This document shows, piece by piece, positions 35,535 through 45,156 of a DNA stretch of 64,000 nucleotides; position 1 is the stretch's first letter; each line of letters starts with the position of its first letter. Under the pieces are notes generated by a model. It made no database searches, was not told the origin of the DNA, and was given only the letters and a program-made list of their open reading frames with translations. Origin of the DNA: JAPOUP01 sp965221405 (GTDB lineage: Bacteria; Pseudomonadota; Alphaproteobacteria; Rhodobacterales; Rhodobacteraceae); assembly GCA_965221405.1 (NCBI GenBank), contig CBDCSE010000003.1, positions 1 to 64,000 of the forward strand, written 5' to 3'. Both the position numbers and the translations under genes were made by a program.

Positions 35535-35780
35535 AGCCCCGACGCCCAGGGCATTCCCTACAGCGGGATGGGATGTTCCGGCGTTGTTCCTTCCCGACCC
35601 GTCCCCGCTCTTGCCGTCACCGGGCATATCGACTTTCTTCGTGCCAGTTCCCGGGGTTACACGTCGGGCATCATGACAGTCTCCGCATCGGACAATCCAC
35701 TGGATTTGGCTTGAAGGCCCCTTGGCCAGGTCGTCCGCATGGAAGCGCCCAATATCCGCCGCCCCGATAAGGTCGCGATA
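35535..35780. other. Intergenic region downstream of leuA
   Basis: Nothing recognisable between the IS flank and the leuA stop codon. No clear terminator for leuA is visible. Confidence 0.4.
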
Positions 35781-37361
35781 TCAGGCCGCGCTGTCAGTCT
35801 GCCGGACCGATTTCAGGTCCACGTCCGGTGCGGTCCTTTCGCGGCGCATGAGCAGTCGGTTGAGTGCGGCGACATACGCCTTCGCGCTGGCCACCACCGT
35901 GTCGGTATCCGCCGCCTCGCCGGTTGCGATCCTGCCATCCTCCTCAACCCGGATGCTGACCGTCGCCTGCGCGTCCGATCCCTGGGTCACGGCATGTACC
36001 TGGTATAGCTGCAGGTCGACTTCGTGCGGGAATATTTTCCTGACAGCCCTGAAGACCGCGTCAACCGGACCGTCGCCCGTCGCGGTCACCTGTTGGTCCA
36101 CTCCATCGACACTCATGGTAAGGTCGGCCGACTGTGGGGCCTCCGTACCACATATGACCCTCAGGAACCTGATCTGCAGCCTGTCGCTTTTGCCCGACGC
36201 CGAGGAATCGCGCATCAGGGCTACCAGGTCATCGTCGAATATCTCTTTCTTCCTGTCCGCGAGCGCCTTGAAACGAACGAAGACGTCATTGAGCTGGTTG
36301 CCCGCCAGACTGTATCCCAGTTCCTCCAGCTTGGAACGCAGCGCCGCCCGACCCGAATGCTTTCCCATCACGATACTGGTCGCTGACAGGCCGATGTCCT
36401 CCGGCCTCATGATCTCGAACGTTTCCGCGTTCTTCAGCATGCCATCCTGATGAATGCCCGACTCATGGGCGAAGGCGTTCTTGCCGACAATCGCCTTGTT
36501 GAACTGCACGCTGAAGCCGGAAACGGCCGCCACCCGTCGGGAAACGTTCATGATCTTCGTGGTGTCGACACCCGTCCGATAGGGAATGATGTCGCCGCGT
36601 ACTCTCATTGCCATCACGACCTCCTCCAGCGCGGTGTTGCCCGCGCGTTCCCCGAGACCGTTGACGGTGCATTCGATCTGCCGTGCTCCGCCAGCGACCG
36701 CGGCCAGCGCGTTGGCCGTCGCCATGCCCAGATCGTTGTGGCAATGCGTCGCGAAAACCACACTGTCGGCACCGGGAACGGTCTCGATCAGTCGGCGGAT
36801 CAGGTCGGCGGATTCGATCGGTGCGGTATAACCGACGGTATCGGGAATGTTGATTGTGGTGGCACCCGCCTCGATCGCGATTCGGACAACCCGGCAGAGG
36901 TAATCCCATTCGGTCCGGGTCGCGTCCATGGGTGACCACTGGACGTCGTCGCAGAGGCCGCAGGCATGGCTGACTGTGTCGTGTACCCTGTCGGCAAGTC
37001 CGTCCATGGTCAGTCTCGGAATGTCTCTGTGAAGGGGTGACGTTCCGATGAAAGTGTGGATTCTCGGGCGCCTGGCATGCCTGACCGCCTCCCAGCAACG
37101 GTCTATGTCCGCAATACTGGCGCGCGCCAGCCCGCAGACAGCCGCGTCCTTGGTTCGCTTCGCGATCTCGCTGACTGCCAAGAAGTCGCCTTCCGACGCG
37201 ATTGGGAAGCCCGCTTCGATTATGTCCACGCCCATTCCATCAAGTAGGTCGGCGATCTCCAGCTTCTCGGCATGGCTCATGGTTGCGCCTGGACTCTGCT
37301 CTCCATCGCGCAGGGTGGTGTCGAATATCAACACGCGGTCTTTGTCGTGTACGTTCATCAT
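35781..37361 (-). CDS. leuA: 2-isopropylmalate synthase
   Basis: A 526-residue LeuA, which condenses acetyl-CoA with 2-oxoisovalerate in the first committed step of leucine synthesis. FDTTLRDGEQSPG (about 13-25) is the DRE-TIM signature, and ATHCHNDLGMATANALAAV carries the metal-binding histidines. The C-terminal third (after about 390) is the leucine-sensing regulatory domain, so feedback inhibition is expected. Start at 37361 or the adjacent ATG at 37358, with AGAAGAG upstream. A leucine-rich leader peptide lies 76 bases upstream. Confidence 0.96.
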   Translation of the reverse strand: MMNVHDKDRVLIFDTTLRDGEQSPGATMSHAEKLEIADLLDGMGVDIIEAGFPIASEGDFLAVSEIAKRTKDAAVCGLARASIADIDRCWEAVRHARRPRIHTFIGTSPLHRDIPRLTMDGLADRVHDTVSHACGLCDDVQWSPMDATRTEWDYLCRVVRIAIEAGATTINIPDTVGYTAPIESADLIRRLIETVPGADSVVFATHCHNDLGMATANALAAVAGGARQIECTVNGLGERAGNTALEEVVMAMRVRGDIIPYRTGVDTTKIMNVSRRVAAVSGFSVQFNKAIVGKNAFAHESGIHQDGMLKNAETFEIMRPEDIGLSATSIVMGKHSGRAALRSKLEELGYSLAGNQLNDVFVRFKALADRKKEIFDDDLVALMRDSSASGKSDRLQIRFLRVICGTEAPQSADLTMSVDGVDQQVTATGDGPVDAVFRAVRKIFPHEVDLQLYQVHAVTQGSDAQATVSIRVEEDGRIATGEAADTDTVVASAKAYVAALNRLLMRRERTAPDVDLKSVRQTDSAA

Positions 37362-37406
37362 GGGTTCTCTTCTGCTGGTCCTTAGTTAACGGGCGCGGTC
37401 TGTGCT

Positions 37407-37445
37407 GCCTCTGAGCGGGTGCGCCGGACGGCAGCGCTCAGAGGC
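37407..37445 (-). promoter_or_regulatory. Leader hairpin overlapping the leuL stop codon
   Basis: GCTCAGAGGC (37436-37445) and GCCTCTGAGC (37407-37416) form a perfect ten-base-pair stem with a 19-base loop. In the transcript the first arm covers the last codons and UGA of the leader peptide, so ribosome position would decide whether it forms. No T-run follows, so it is not a classic intrinsic terminator. Confidence 0.6.
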
Positions 37446-37521
37446 GGCTAAGGAGCAGCAGGGCAAGGGGGATGGCCGCACGGCACGTGCGCTGGCTGGC
37501 GATATGTCCCTTGATCATCAT
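37438..37521 (-). CDS. leuL: leuA leader peptide, leucine-rich
   Basis: A 27-codon ORF (two adjacent ATGs at 37521 and 37518) ending in LALLLLSRL. Six of its last nine residues are leucine. It lies between a predicted promoter and leuA, and its stop codon is inside the stem of a strong hairpin. This is the layout of ribosome-mediated attenuation of leucine biosynthesis: scarcity of charged tRNA-Leu stalls the ribosome on the leucine run. It is too short for routine gene finders. The ribosome site is weak (CCGGA directly before the ATG). Confidence 0.7.
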   Translation of the reverse strand: MMIKGHIASQRTCRAAIPLALLLLSRL

Positions 37522-37550
37522 TCCGGTGACAATAAGGATGTGAACGGGGA

Positions 37551-37580
37551 ATGTAACCCTAAAATTCACCGCATTCCCAA
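37551..37580 (-). promoter_or_regulatory. Predicted leuL-leuA promoter
   Basis: On the minus strand TTGGGA (37575-37580) and TTACAT (37551-37556) are 18 bases apart, placing a start site about 20 bases upstream of the leader peptide. It lies just after the stop codon of the MORN-repeat gene. Hexamer matches are moderate. Confidence 0.4.
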
Positions 37581-37581
37581 A

Positions 37582-39222
37582 TCAGTCCGGGTCGGGAGTC
37601 GGCACCCGACCACCGTCCGTCGCGGACCCGCCGTCGGTTCCCGTCTCCGGGCGGCTTTCTCCGTCCGCATGGACCATCCTGCCCTCACCTTCGGGTTTCC
37701 CGTTGACGAAGTTACCTTCATAGATATCGCCATTGGCGAAGATCACGCGGCCCGGACCATGCAGCTTTCCGTCCCGCCACATGCCCGCGTAGGAAGGTTC
37801 ACCTGGCTTCGTCAGGGTGCCCTGCCCATGATGGCGGTCGTTCAGGAACCCCCCTTCGTAGACCGAGCCATCGGCGTAGGTTGCCCTCCCATGGCCGGAT
37901 CGTTTGCCCTGTTTCCAGCCGCCCAGATAGCTCCCGCCGTCCACCCGCGTCAACGTGCCGGTGCCGCCGAAGCTGCCATTTGACCATTCACCCTCGTAAA
38001 CTGAACCGTCCGGATAGAGGAGAACGCCCATGCCGTGCCGCCTGTTGTCCCTGAAGCCACCCTCATAGACCGTGCCGTCCGCGTAGGTGGCTGTTCCCGT
38101 CCCGTGCCTGCGACCGCCCCGCCATTCGCCGGTATAGGAATTTCCGTCGGAATCGGTCAGCGTACCCATGTCCGTGAAGAGCCCAGCTGCCCACCGCCCT
38201 TCATATACCGAGCCATTGGGATAGGAAATTCTGCCGTAACCATCGGGAGCGCCGTTGAGGAAGCCGCCCTCGTAGACCGCCCCGTCCGAATATGTCATTT
38301 TGCCCTGGCCTTCCGGCCGATGGTTCCGGAACAGACCTTCGTATACGGAGTTATCGGGATACTTGAGCTTTCCCTGACCCTCGAAATTCCCAGCGTTCCA
38401 CTCTCCGGTATAGGTCAGGCCTGTGTGGTCGGTGAACGATCCGTTTCCGTGACGGAGGTCATTCCGGAAATCACCTGTGTATATGTCGCCGTTGGCGTAC
38501 GCTTCCCTTCCGGTACCGTGGCGCTCGCCATTGATGAACGCGCCCTCATACATGTCGCCGTTTGGCTGGACCAGTCTACCCACACCATTTATCTGTCCGT
38601 CCGCCCACGCGCCGTCATACTCAAGGCCGTCCTGCAGGGTCAGCCTACCCATTCCGCTTCGCCGGCCATTCTCCAGACCGCCTTGGTAAACCGTGCCATC
38701 CGCATAGGTGATCCGGGCGTTTCCATGCTGAACGCCGTCCCGCCACTGGCCGTCGTAGACATAGCCATCCATGCGTTCCATCCGGCCCTGTCCGTGATGT
38801 AGGGCGTTTCGGAAACCGCCTTCATAAACGCTCCCGTCAGTGTATTCCACCCGTCCGGTTCCCTCGATCCTACCGTCCAGCCATTCGCCTTCGTAGGCGG
38901 AACCGTCAGCGAAGAGGATCCTGCCATTGCCTTCCGGTTTTCCCCTTACGAACCCGCCCTCGTAGACGGAGCCATTGGGAAACCGGGCCACGCCGGTTCC
39001 CTGGATCTCGCCATCGACCCAATCGCCGGTATATTCATAGCCGTTAGGAAGGCGGAAGGTTCCGATGCCGTGCTGCTTCCCGTCCCTGAACTCGCCTTCG
39101 TATTCGCCGCCGCCGTCGTACTGCTTGAGCAGCGTTCCACTGCCTGACTGGGCCCATGCGCCGCCTGCGATAACGAGGGCACCCAATACATATAGCGCCT
39201 TATGTGAGCTCCGTAAGATCAT
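37582..39222 (-). CDS. Secreted protein of 21 MORN repeats
   Basis: A 546-residue protein that begins with a Sec-type signal peptide (HKALYVLGALVIAGGAWAQ, cleavage after about residue 24). About 21 consecutive 23-residue MORN repeats of the form YEGxFxxGxxHGxGxxxYxDGSV follow, from about 40 to 520. The C-terminal tail is Asp/Gly/Pro-rich and disordered-looking. MORN arrays make elongated beta sheets that bind lipids or proteins; bacterial secreted versions are poorly characterised. ATG 39222 or 39228 are both possible starts. It lies upstream of the leu leader on the same strand and is divergent from nadE. Confidence 0.88.
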   Translation of the reverse strand: MILRSSHKALYVLGALVIAGGAWAQSGSGTLLKQYDGGGEYEGEFRDGKQHGIGTFRLPNGYEYTGDWVDGEIQGTGVARFPNGSVYEGGFVRGKPEGNGRILFADGSAYEGEWLDGRIEGTGRVEYTDGSVYEGGFRNALHHGQGRMERMDGYVYDGQWRDGVQHGNARITYADGTVYQGGLENGRRSGMGRLTLQDGLEYDGAWADGQINGVGRLVQPNGDMYEGAFINGERHGTGREAYANGDIYTGDFRNDLRHGNGSFTDHTGLTYTGEWNAGNFEGQGKLKYPDNSVYEGLFRNHRPEGQGKMTYSDGAVYEGGFLNGAPDGYGRISYPNGSVYEGRWAAGLFTDMGTLTDSDGNSYTGEWRGGRRHGTGTATYADGTVYEGGFRDNRRHGMGVLLYPDGSVYEGEWSNGSFGGTGTLTRVDGGSYLGGWKQGKRSGHGRATYADGSVYEGGFLNDRHHGQGTLTKPGEPSYAGMWRDGKLHGPGRVIFANGDIYEGNFVNGKPEGEGRMVHADGESRPETGTDGGSATDGGRVPTPDPD

Positions 39223-39380
39223 TTGCATGCATCCGCCGCCGCAGGGGCTGTCTCCAGCCGTGGTTTCCAGCCGTGGCCGGATCGTAGGTCAGCACGGCGG
39301 CACTGACAACTATTTTGGAGGCGATCTGGTGTTAAGGACTCCGTCCTGTGTTAATGCGGACGTATCGGGAGGTGAATGCC

Positions 39381-41042
39381 ATGCCTGACAGTTTTCGAGT
39401 GTCGCTTGCGCAACTGAACCCCACCGTAGGGGCGCTGCGCTCCAACGCGGACAAAGCCCATGCGGCCTGGGAGGAAGGTCGCGAGGCCGGGGCCGACATG
39501 GTTGCTTTGACCGAGATGTTCATAACCGGCTACAACGCCCAGGACCTGGTGATGAAGCCCGCATTCAGCAAAGCCGCGATGGCTGAGATCAAGGCGCTTG
39601 CCGGGCGTTGCCGGGATGGGCCCGCGCTTGCGGTGGGAGGTCCGTATGCGGATGGAGCCGGGCGATTGTTCAATGCCTATTACGTCTGCGCGGGCGGTCG
39701 CGTGATTCGGCGGGTTCTCAAGCATCACCTGCCGAATACGGAGGTGTTTGACGAAGTGCGCGTTTTCGAGGCGGCTCCGCCGGGCGGACCTTACTCGGTG
39801 TCCGGTGTCCGGGTGGGCTCGCCTATCTGCGAGGACGCATGGCGCCCGGATGTCTGCGAGATGCTTGCGGAGACGGGGGCCGAGTTTCTGCTGGTCCCGA
39901 ACGGATCACCTTATTTCCGCGACAAGTTCGATACGCGGGTCAATCACATGGTCGCCCGCGTTGTCGAGACGGGCCTTCCCCTTATCTACCTGAACATGGT
40001 TGGAGGGCAGGATGACCAGATGTTCGACGGCGGTACCTTCGCGCTCAACCCGGGTGGCGAACTGGCGCTCCAGATGCCATTGTTCGAGGAGGCCGTCGCC
40101 CATCTGGATCTGGTGCGCAGTGATGCCGGTTGGCGGATCCGGCCCGGTGACCTTGCACGGCATCCCGATGCCTGGGAGCAGGATTACCGGGTTATGGTCG
40201 AGTGCGTACGCGACTACCTTGGCAAGACGGGTTTCGGCAAAGCCCTTCTGGGGCTCTCGGGCGGGGTTGACAGTGCGCTCGTCGCCACGATCGCCACGGA
40301 CGCGCTCGGACCGGAGAACGTGCGGTGTGTCATGCTTCCGTCCGAATATACTTCCGGAAGTTCCCTGGCGGACGCGGCGGCTGTAGCCCGAGCGCTCGGC
40401 TGTCGTCTGGAATCGGTACCGATATCGGGTTCCCGGGTGGCGGTCTCTCAGGCGCTGTCCGGGCTGTTCGAGGGAACGCTGCCGGACCTTACGGAGGAGA
40501 ACATCCAGTCGCGACTGCGCGGGCTGTTGCTTATGGCGATCTCGAACAAGTTCGGGGAGATGCTTCTTACGACCGGGAACAAGTCCGAAGTCGCTGTCGG
40601 GTATGCCACAATCTACGGTGACATGGCCGGCGGCTACAATCCCGTCAAGGATCTCTACAAGACCCGCGTGTTCGGGATCTGTCGGTGGCGCAACAAAAAC
40701 CATAGATACTGGATGAAGGGACCCGTCGGTGAGGTGATTCCGCCCCGGGTGATCGGCAAGCCTCCCTCGGCCGAGCTGCGCGAAGGCCAGAAAGACGAGG
40801 ACAGCCTTCCACCCTACGAAGTTCTGGACGCGATTCTGGCCGAACTTGTCGACAACGAGGCCTCCGTCGCCGACGTTGTGGGACTGGGGTATGACCGGGA
40901 TACGGTGAAGACGGTCGAGAACCTGATCTACAGCAGCGAGTACAAGCGCTTCCAGGCCGCGCCGGGCGCACGTCTGACCATGCGCAGTCTATGGCTTGAC
41001 CGCCGCTATCCCATTGTTAACCACTGGCGCGATGGTGACTGA
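39381..41042 (+). CDS. nadE: Glutamine-dependent NAD+ synthetase
   Basis: A 553-residue two-domain enzyme. The N-terminal nitrilase-like glutaminase domain has Glu (ALTEMFITGY), Lys (VLKHHLPNTEVFDE) and Cys (GSPICEDAW) as its triad. The C-terminal synthetase domain carries the ATP pyrophosphatase P-loop GLSGGVDSALVA and TGNKSEVAVGY. It amidates nicotinic acid adenine dinucleotide using glutamine. I start at ATG 39381, seven bases after GGGAGGTG; the frame opens 11 codons earlier. Confidence 0.96.
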   Translation: MPDSFRVSLAQLNPTVGALRSNADKAHAAWEEGREAGADMVALTEMFITGYNAQDLVMKPAFSKAAMAEIKALAGRCRDGPALAVGGPYADGAGRLFNAYYVCAGGRVIRRVLKHHLPNTEVFDEVRVFEAAPPGGPYSVSGVRVGSPICEDAWRPDVCEMLAETGAEFLLVPNGSPYFRDKFDTRVNHMVARVVETGLPLIYLNMVGGQDDQMFDGGTFALNPGGELALQMPLFEEAVAHLDLVRSDAGWRIRPGDLARHPDAWEQDYRVMVECVRDYLGKTGFGKALLGLSGGVDSALVATIATDALGPENVRCVMLPSEYTSGSSLADAAAVARALGCRLESVPISGSRVAVSQALSGLFEGTLPDLTEENIQSRLRGLLLMAISNKFGEMLLTTGNKSEVAVGYATIYGDMAGGYNPVKDLYKTRVFGICRWRNKNHRYWMKGPVGEVIPPRVIGKPPSAELREGQKDEDSLPPYEVLDAILAELVDNEASVADVVGLGYDRDTVKTVENLIYSSEYKRFQAAPGARLTMRSLWLDRRYPIVNHWRDGD

Positions 41043-41256
41043 CATTCCCGCATGCCGCGGGCGGTTTCCGGCGGATCATCGATTCCCGGGCAATCGGGCG
41101 GCGCTCGGCAGGGAAATCCGCGTTGAATGACGGTCAGGCGTTCGTTCGGGTCTCCGCGGCACCTGGTGGCCCGGCTCTCCGGTATGGCCTCACCGCACAT
41201 CCACGGGCGTGGAGGAATGCGTCAATCCGGATCCCACGGTCGATGTGTGCCGCTGC

Positions 41257-42207
41257 TCAGAGGCTGGTGATCTGGCATTTCCGCGCCAGCTGCCCGACAT
41301 AATCGCGGTCGCAGAGTTGGGTGGCTTCGGCGGTCACCGCCGCGCTTGCGGCGGCGACGCCACGGACCAGGCAATCGCCCAGGGGTTCACCCAGCGCAAC
41401 CGATAGCGTGAAAGCGCCGACAAAGCTGTCTCCGGCACCGACCTTGCTGACGACCTTGACCTCCGGGCTGACGCAGTGCCAGCTTCCTTCACCGTTTGAG
41501 AGGACGGATCCGTCGGCGCCGCGCGCGACGATCACGTTGGTTGCCACACCCCGCCTGACCAGCCCGTGCGCGAAGTCCGCGGTATCCGGGATCTCGGGCA
41601 GGGGATGCCCGGCCAGCTCTTCGGCTTCGGCGCTGTCCATCCTGAGGACATGGATCGCCTCATGCGGTGTCTGCGCCAGATTCATAAGTGCCGGACCTGA
41701 GGTGTCCACGAAAAGCCGTGCGCCACGCCCGGAAATATGCTCGGCAAGGATCGAGGGAAATTCCTTTGCGACGCCCGGCGGCTGGCTGCCGGACAGCACG
41801 ACCAGCGTTCCCGCGCCCGCGGCCCGGTCGATCGACGCGAGTCCGCGTGTGACGTCGATGTCTTTCCAGCTTGGACCGGGCATGACGAACCGAAACTGCT
41901 GCTGGTTCTCCTCGTCAGTCACCGAAAGGCTCTGGCGTGTCTCGCCGGGCCCCTGGAAAGCGACCGTGGGCACACCTTCGAGCGCAAGAAGCCGGAGAAG
42001 GTGCGCACCGGTGGTGCCGCCGATGGCGACGAGGGCCGTTACCTGTCCTCCAAGCTGCCGTATCGCCCGTGCGACGTTTATACCGCCGCCTCCGGGATCG
42101 ACCTTTGGCTCGGAGCACCGCAGCTTCAGCTCTGGGGTGACGCGTGGTGCGGTTATGGCGTAGTCGACCGCTGGATTCAGCGTGATGGTCAGAATGTCGT
42201 GTTTCAT
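41257..42207 (-). CDS. pfkB: 6-phosphofructokinase II (PfkB type)
   Basis: A 316-residue kinase of the LacC/FruK/PfkB group. TITLNPAVDYAI, LKLRCSEPKVDPGGGGINVARAIRQLGG, RFVMPGP, SGSQPPGV and VGAGDSFVGAFTL match E. coli PfkB closely, including the terminal ATQLCDRDD-like motif (ATQLCDRDY). It phosphorylates fructose 6-phosphate, though other hexose phosphates are possible. Its ATG overlaps the stop of the Pr6Pr gene, an unusual pairing. Confidence 0.88.
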   Translation of the reverse strand: MKHDILTITLNPAVDYAITAPRVTPELKLRCSEPKVDPGGGGINVARAIRQLGGQVTALVAIGGTTGAHLLRLLALEGVPTVAFQGPGETRQSLSVTDEENQQQFRFVMPGPSWKDIDVTRGLASIDRAAGAGTLVVLSGSQPPGVAKEFPSILAEHISGRGARLFVDTSGPALMNLAQTPHEAIHVLRMDSAEAEELAGHPLPEIPDTADFAHGLVRRGVATNVIVARGADGSVLSNGEGSWHCVSPEVKVVSKVGAGDSFVGAFTLSVALGEPLGDCLVRGVAAASAAVTAEATQLCDRDYVGQLARKCQITSL

Positions 42208-42830
42208 GCATTCGATACCGCATGTTTATTCGGGAAACGCGTCAACATGACGAGAAAACATCCCGAAAGCACGAAGAACAGGCCGAGACAGATGATGTAG
42301 GCGATCACCGGGGAAATGCCCGAAGCCGAAGGGTCAAGGAAGAAATACGGAAACTTGCCATCCACCAGCCCGCGCAGAAGCGCGTAGAGGGCATATACGA
42401 GTGGCCAGACTGTCCAGACCAGCGGGTCAAAATAGGTCATGCCGTGTTTGGGGCAAAAGGCGATCCAGACGGCGATACAGCCGACCGGGACCAACGTGTG
42501 AAGTCCGAGGTTTGACAGTACCTGCATTCCCTGCGGGTTATGGCTCTGGGCAAGCAGGACATGGTAGACGATGCCGGTGACAGCGATCCACACACTTATC
42601 GCGGCGGGCAAGGCCGTGCCGGGCCAGCGCCCGCGTAGCGCCGCGGCGCCGAGCGCCATGGCCAGCCCCGCGCTTGTAAGGTAAGTGAAATAACGGGCCA
42701 GTTCCCATAAGGTGGCGAGGACACCGGATTCCTCAATCCTGACCGCGAACTCGATTCCGATTGATGCGAGAGCGACAGATGAGACGAGGCCGACCGCGAT
42801 CCGGGCCGGAACGGATAGGATGAGGGACAT
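42204..42830 (-). CDS. Pr6Pr family membrane protein
   Basis: A 208-residue integral membrane protein with six hydrophobic segments. FFTYLTS-like ARYFTYLTSAGLAMA, LLAQSHNPQG, LHTLVPVGCIAVWIAFCPKHG and PLVYALYALLRGLVDGKFPYFFLDPS are typical of Pr6Pr (FAR-17a/AIG1-related) proteins. The function in bacteria is not established. It overlaps pfkB by four bases, implying a shared transcript. Confidence 0.85.
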   Translation of the reverse strand: MSLILSVPARIAVGLVSSVALASIGIEFAVRIEESGVLATLWELARYFTYLTSAGLAMALGAAALRGRWPGTALPAAISVWIAVTGIVYHVLLAQSHNPQGMQVLSNLGLHTLVPVGCIAVWIAFCPKHGMTYFDPLVWTVWPLVYALYALLRGLVDGKFPYFFLDPSASGISPVIAYIICLGLFFVLSGCFLVMLTRFPNKHAVSNA

Positions 42831-42938
42831 TCGCCCAATCTTCCAATTATGGCGCCGGTGTCAAGGCGGGATTGGGATCGCGACAGTCGGGAACCGCGTG
42901 GGCGGTATGCGCTCGCCGCGCGGATCGTGCGGGCGAAA

Positions 42939-43346
42939 TCAGGTCCACCATTCGTCGATAGCGGAGATATCCTCGTCGGACCAGCCGAAATGGTGCGCCA
43001 GCTCGTGGACAAGTACATGGGAGATCAGACGCCCGAGTGGTTCATTGCCGCGGTCCGCCCATTCATCGAGAATCGGACGGCGAAACAGCCAGATGGTGTC
43101 GGGACCGGTGGGTTGTTCCCCGAATGATTTCTCGGTCAGTGGGACGCCGTCATAAAGGCCGGTCAGTTCGAAAGGATCCAGCTGCATATCCTGGAGGATA
43201 TCGTCGGGCGCATGATCCTCGATCCGCAGGGCGACCTCTCCAGCCGCGCTTCGGAATGGTTCTGGAATCGCGGTGAGTGCCTCAAGCGCCATTGCCTCGA
43301 ATGCGTCAAGACCGGGAGCGATCCATTTGGCGCTTGGATGAACCAT
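42939..43346 (-). CDS. Metallopeptidase-like zincin (possibly DUF1025 family)
   Basis: A 135-residue minimal zincin. HVLVHELAHHFGWSDEDI contains the HExxH zinc site and a downstream acidic residue, and GLYDGVPLTEKS with IWLFRRPIL are family landmarks. These proteins are widespread in Alphaproteobacteria and Actinobacteria; a physiological role is not established. It stands alone, divergent from gltX. Confidence 0.88.
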   Translation of the reverse strand: MVHPSAKWIAPGLDAFEAMALEALTAIPEPFRSAAGEVALRIEDHAPDDILQDMQLDPFELTGLYDGVPLTEKSFGEQPTGPDTIWLFRRPILDEWADRGNEPLGRLISHVLVHELAHHFGWSDEDISAIDEWWT

Positions 43347-43629
43347 GAAGCCAGGATAGCGCGATGGCGGCGGGAGGGAAAGCGCTGGGCCTGCCGTTTG
43401 GTTCGCGGATATTTTCGGTTAAGGATCGGTAATCCCGTCCACGGATCACGTCTGGATGGCGACGGGTGAGGGTTCGGCCCGGCTTTGACGCACTTGATAC
43501 GGGTGAAGTCCCCCGGGGCGCTCTTGCCGCGCGATGCGATTACCGTGCGATGCGATCGACCAAGGCGGTTTTGTGGACATCGAATGGTCAAAATGTAATG
43601 GGGTTCATGACGATACAGGAAACACTCTC

Positions 43630-44970
43630 ATGACAGTTACCCGATTCGCTCCGTCGCCTACGGGACACCTACATGTTGGTAATCTACGGACGGCGTTGTT
43701 CAATTTCCTGATAGCGCGAAAGTCCGGTGGGACTTTCATCCTCCGGCTCGACGATACGGATCAGGTTCGTTCCGGGCCGGAGTTCGCGGACGCGATTCAA
43801 CGGGATCTTGAGTGGCTGGGGCTGAACTGGGATCGGCTGGAGCGTCAGTCCGAGAGGCTGGATCTCTACGAAAACGCGGCCGGGGAACTGCGTGGCCTGA
43901 AGCGACTTTACGAAGCGTTCGAAACGCCGGCCGATCTGGAACTCAAGCGCCGGAAGCTGCTTAAAATGGGCAGGCCACCCGTATATGACCGGGCGGCACT
44001 CGATCTTTCCGAGAACGAAAGGGACAGACTGCGTGCTGAACGGGGGCAGGGGGTCTGGCGTTTCCTGCTGGAACATGAGCGGGTCGAGTGGGAGGATGGT
44101 GTTCTCGGACAGACATCCATTGACGCATCCAGCGTATCCGATCCGGTGTTGATCCGGCAGGACGGACAGGTGCTCTACACTTTGGCGTCTGCTGTTGATG
44201 ACATAGCGATGGGTATCACGCATGTAGTGCGTGGCTCCGACCACGTGACCAACACCGCCACGCAGATCCAGCTTATCCGGACGCTTGGCGGTGCGGTGCC
44301 GTCTTTCGCGCATCACTCGTTATTGACCGGTTCACAGGGTGAGCAGCTCTCGAAGCGTCTTGGCACTCTCGCTCTAGGTGACCTGCGTGACAGAGGTGTC
44401 GAGCCCATGGCCCTGCTTTCGCTGATGGCCCGGCTCGGGTCATCGGATCCGGTGGAGCTGCGCTACTCGATCGGGGACCTGATGGAGGGTTTTGACATAA
44501 CGGCGTTTAGCGCATCGCCGACGAGGTTCGACGTGGAGGATCTCCGGCCGCTCACCGCCCGGTATCTTCGTGGGCTTTCGTTCGGCGCCGTTGCCCGGGA
44601 CATCGATACATTGGGCGTACCACAACCTATCGCCCGCCAGTTCTGGGACGCCGTTCGGGAAAATGTCGGCACACGCCGGGACATGGTGGAATGGTGGATA
44701 CTCTTTCGTGACGGAGCCGAGCCGATCGTGGATGCCGCTGATCGGGATTTCGTGACCGAAGCGTTTGCGCTTCTGCCGGAATTCCCGTTTGACGTCGGCA
44801 CCTGGAGCGCATGGACCGCAGCGGTGGGGGAGAGAACGGGCCGAAAGGGCCGGAATTTGTTCATGCCGCTCCGTAAGGCGATCTCCGGGCGTGAGCGGGG
44901 GCCCGAAATGGCTGATGTCATGGCACTCCTGCAGAAGCCTCCCCGACTTGAACCGCGGGGGTCCGGGTGA
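43630..44970 (+). CDS. gltX: Glutamyl-tRNA synthetase
   Basis: A 446-residue class I aminoacyl-tRNA synthetase. FAPSPTGHLHVGNLRTALFN carries the HIGH-type motif (HVGN), and GEQLSKRLGTLAL the KMSKS-type motif. The length includes the helical anticodon-binding region, so it is a full synthetase and not the truncated queuosine-modifying homologue. The absence of other gltX copies cannot be judged from this window. I start at ATG 43630 because homologues begin MTVTRFAPSPTG. Confidence 0.95.
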   Translation: MTVTRFAPSPTGHLHVGNLRTALFNFLIARKSGGTFILRLDDTDQVRSGPEFADAIQRDLEWLGLNWDRLERQSERLDLYENAAGELRGLKRLYEAFETPADLELKRRKLLKMGRPPVYDRAALDLSENERDRLRAERGQGVWRFLLEHERVEWEDGVLGQTSIDASSVSDPVLIRQDGQVLYTLASAVDDIAMGITHVVRGSDHVTNTATQIQLIRTLGGAVPSFAHHSLLTGSQGEQLSKRLGTLALGDLRDRGVEPMALLSLMARLGSSDPVELRYSIGDLMEGFDITAFSASPTRFDVEDLRPLTARYLRGLSFGAVARDIDTLGVPQPIARQFWDAVRENVGTRRDMVEWWILFRDGAEPIVDAADRDFVTEAFALLPEFPFDVGTWSAWTAAVGERTGRKGRNLFMPLRKAISGRERGPEMADVMALLQKPPRLEPRGSG

Positions 44971-45080
44971 CGTAGGCGGTGTGGGAATGGCGTTCATAGC
45001 CAGATTCGCGGGCGTTACCGTCCACGATGACAACGCGATTCCACAATGGGTTTGAGTCTGTGAAGGCCAGCGCGGTTTTA

Positions 45081-45156
<76 letters not shown>

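Noticed and set aside
37582..39222. Tandem-repeat DNA or a sequencing artefact
   Set aside because: The 69-bp periodicity is fully explained by MORN repeats in one open frame with a signal peptide and varied codons.
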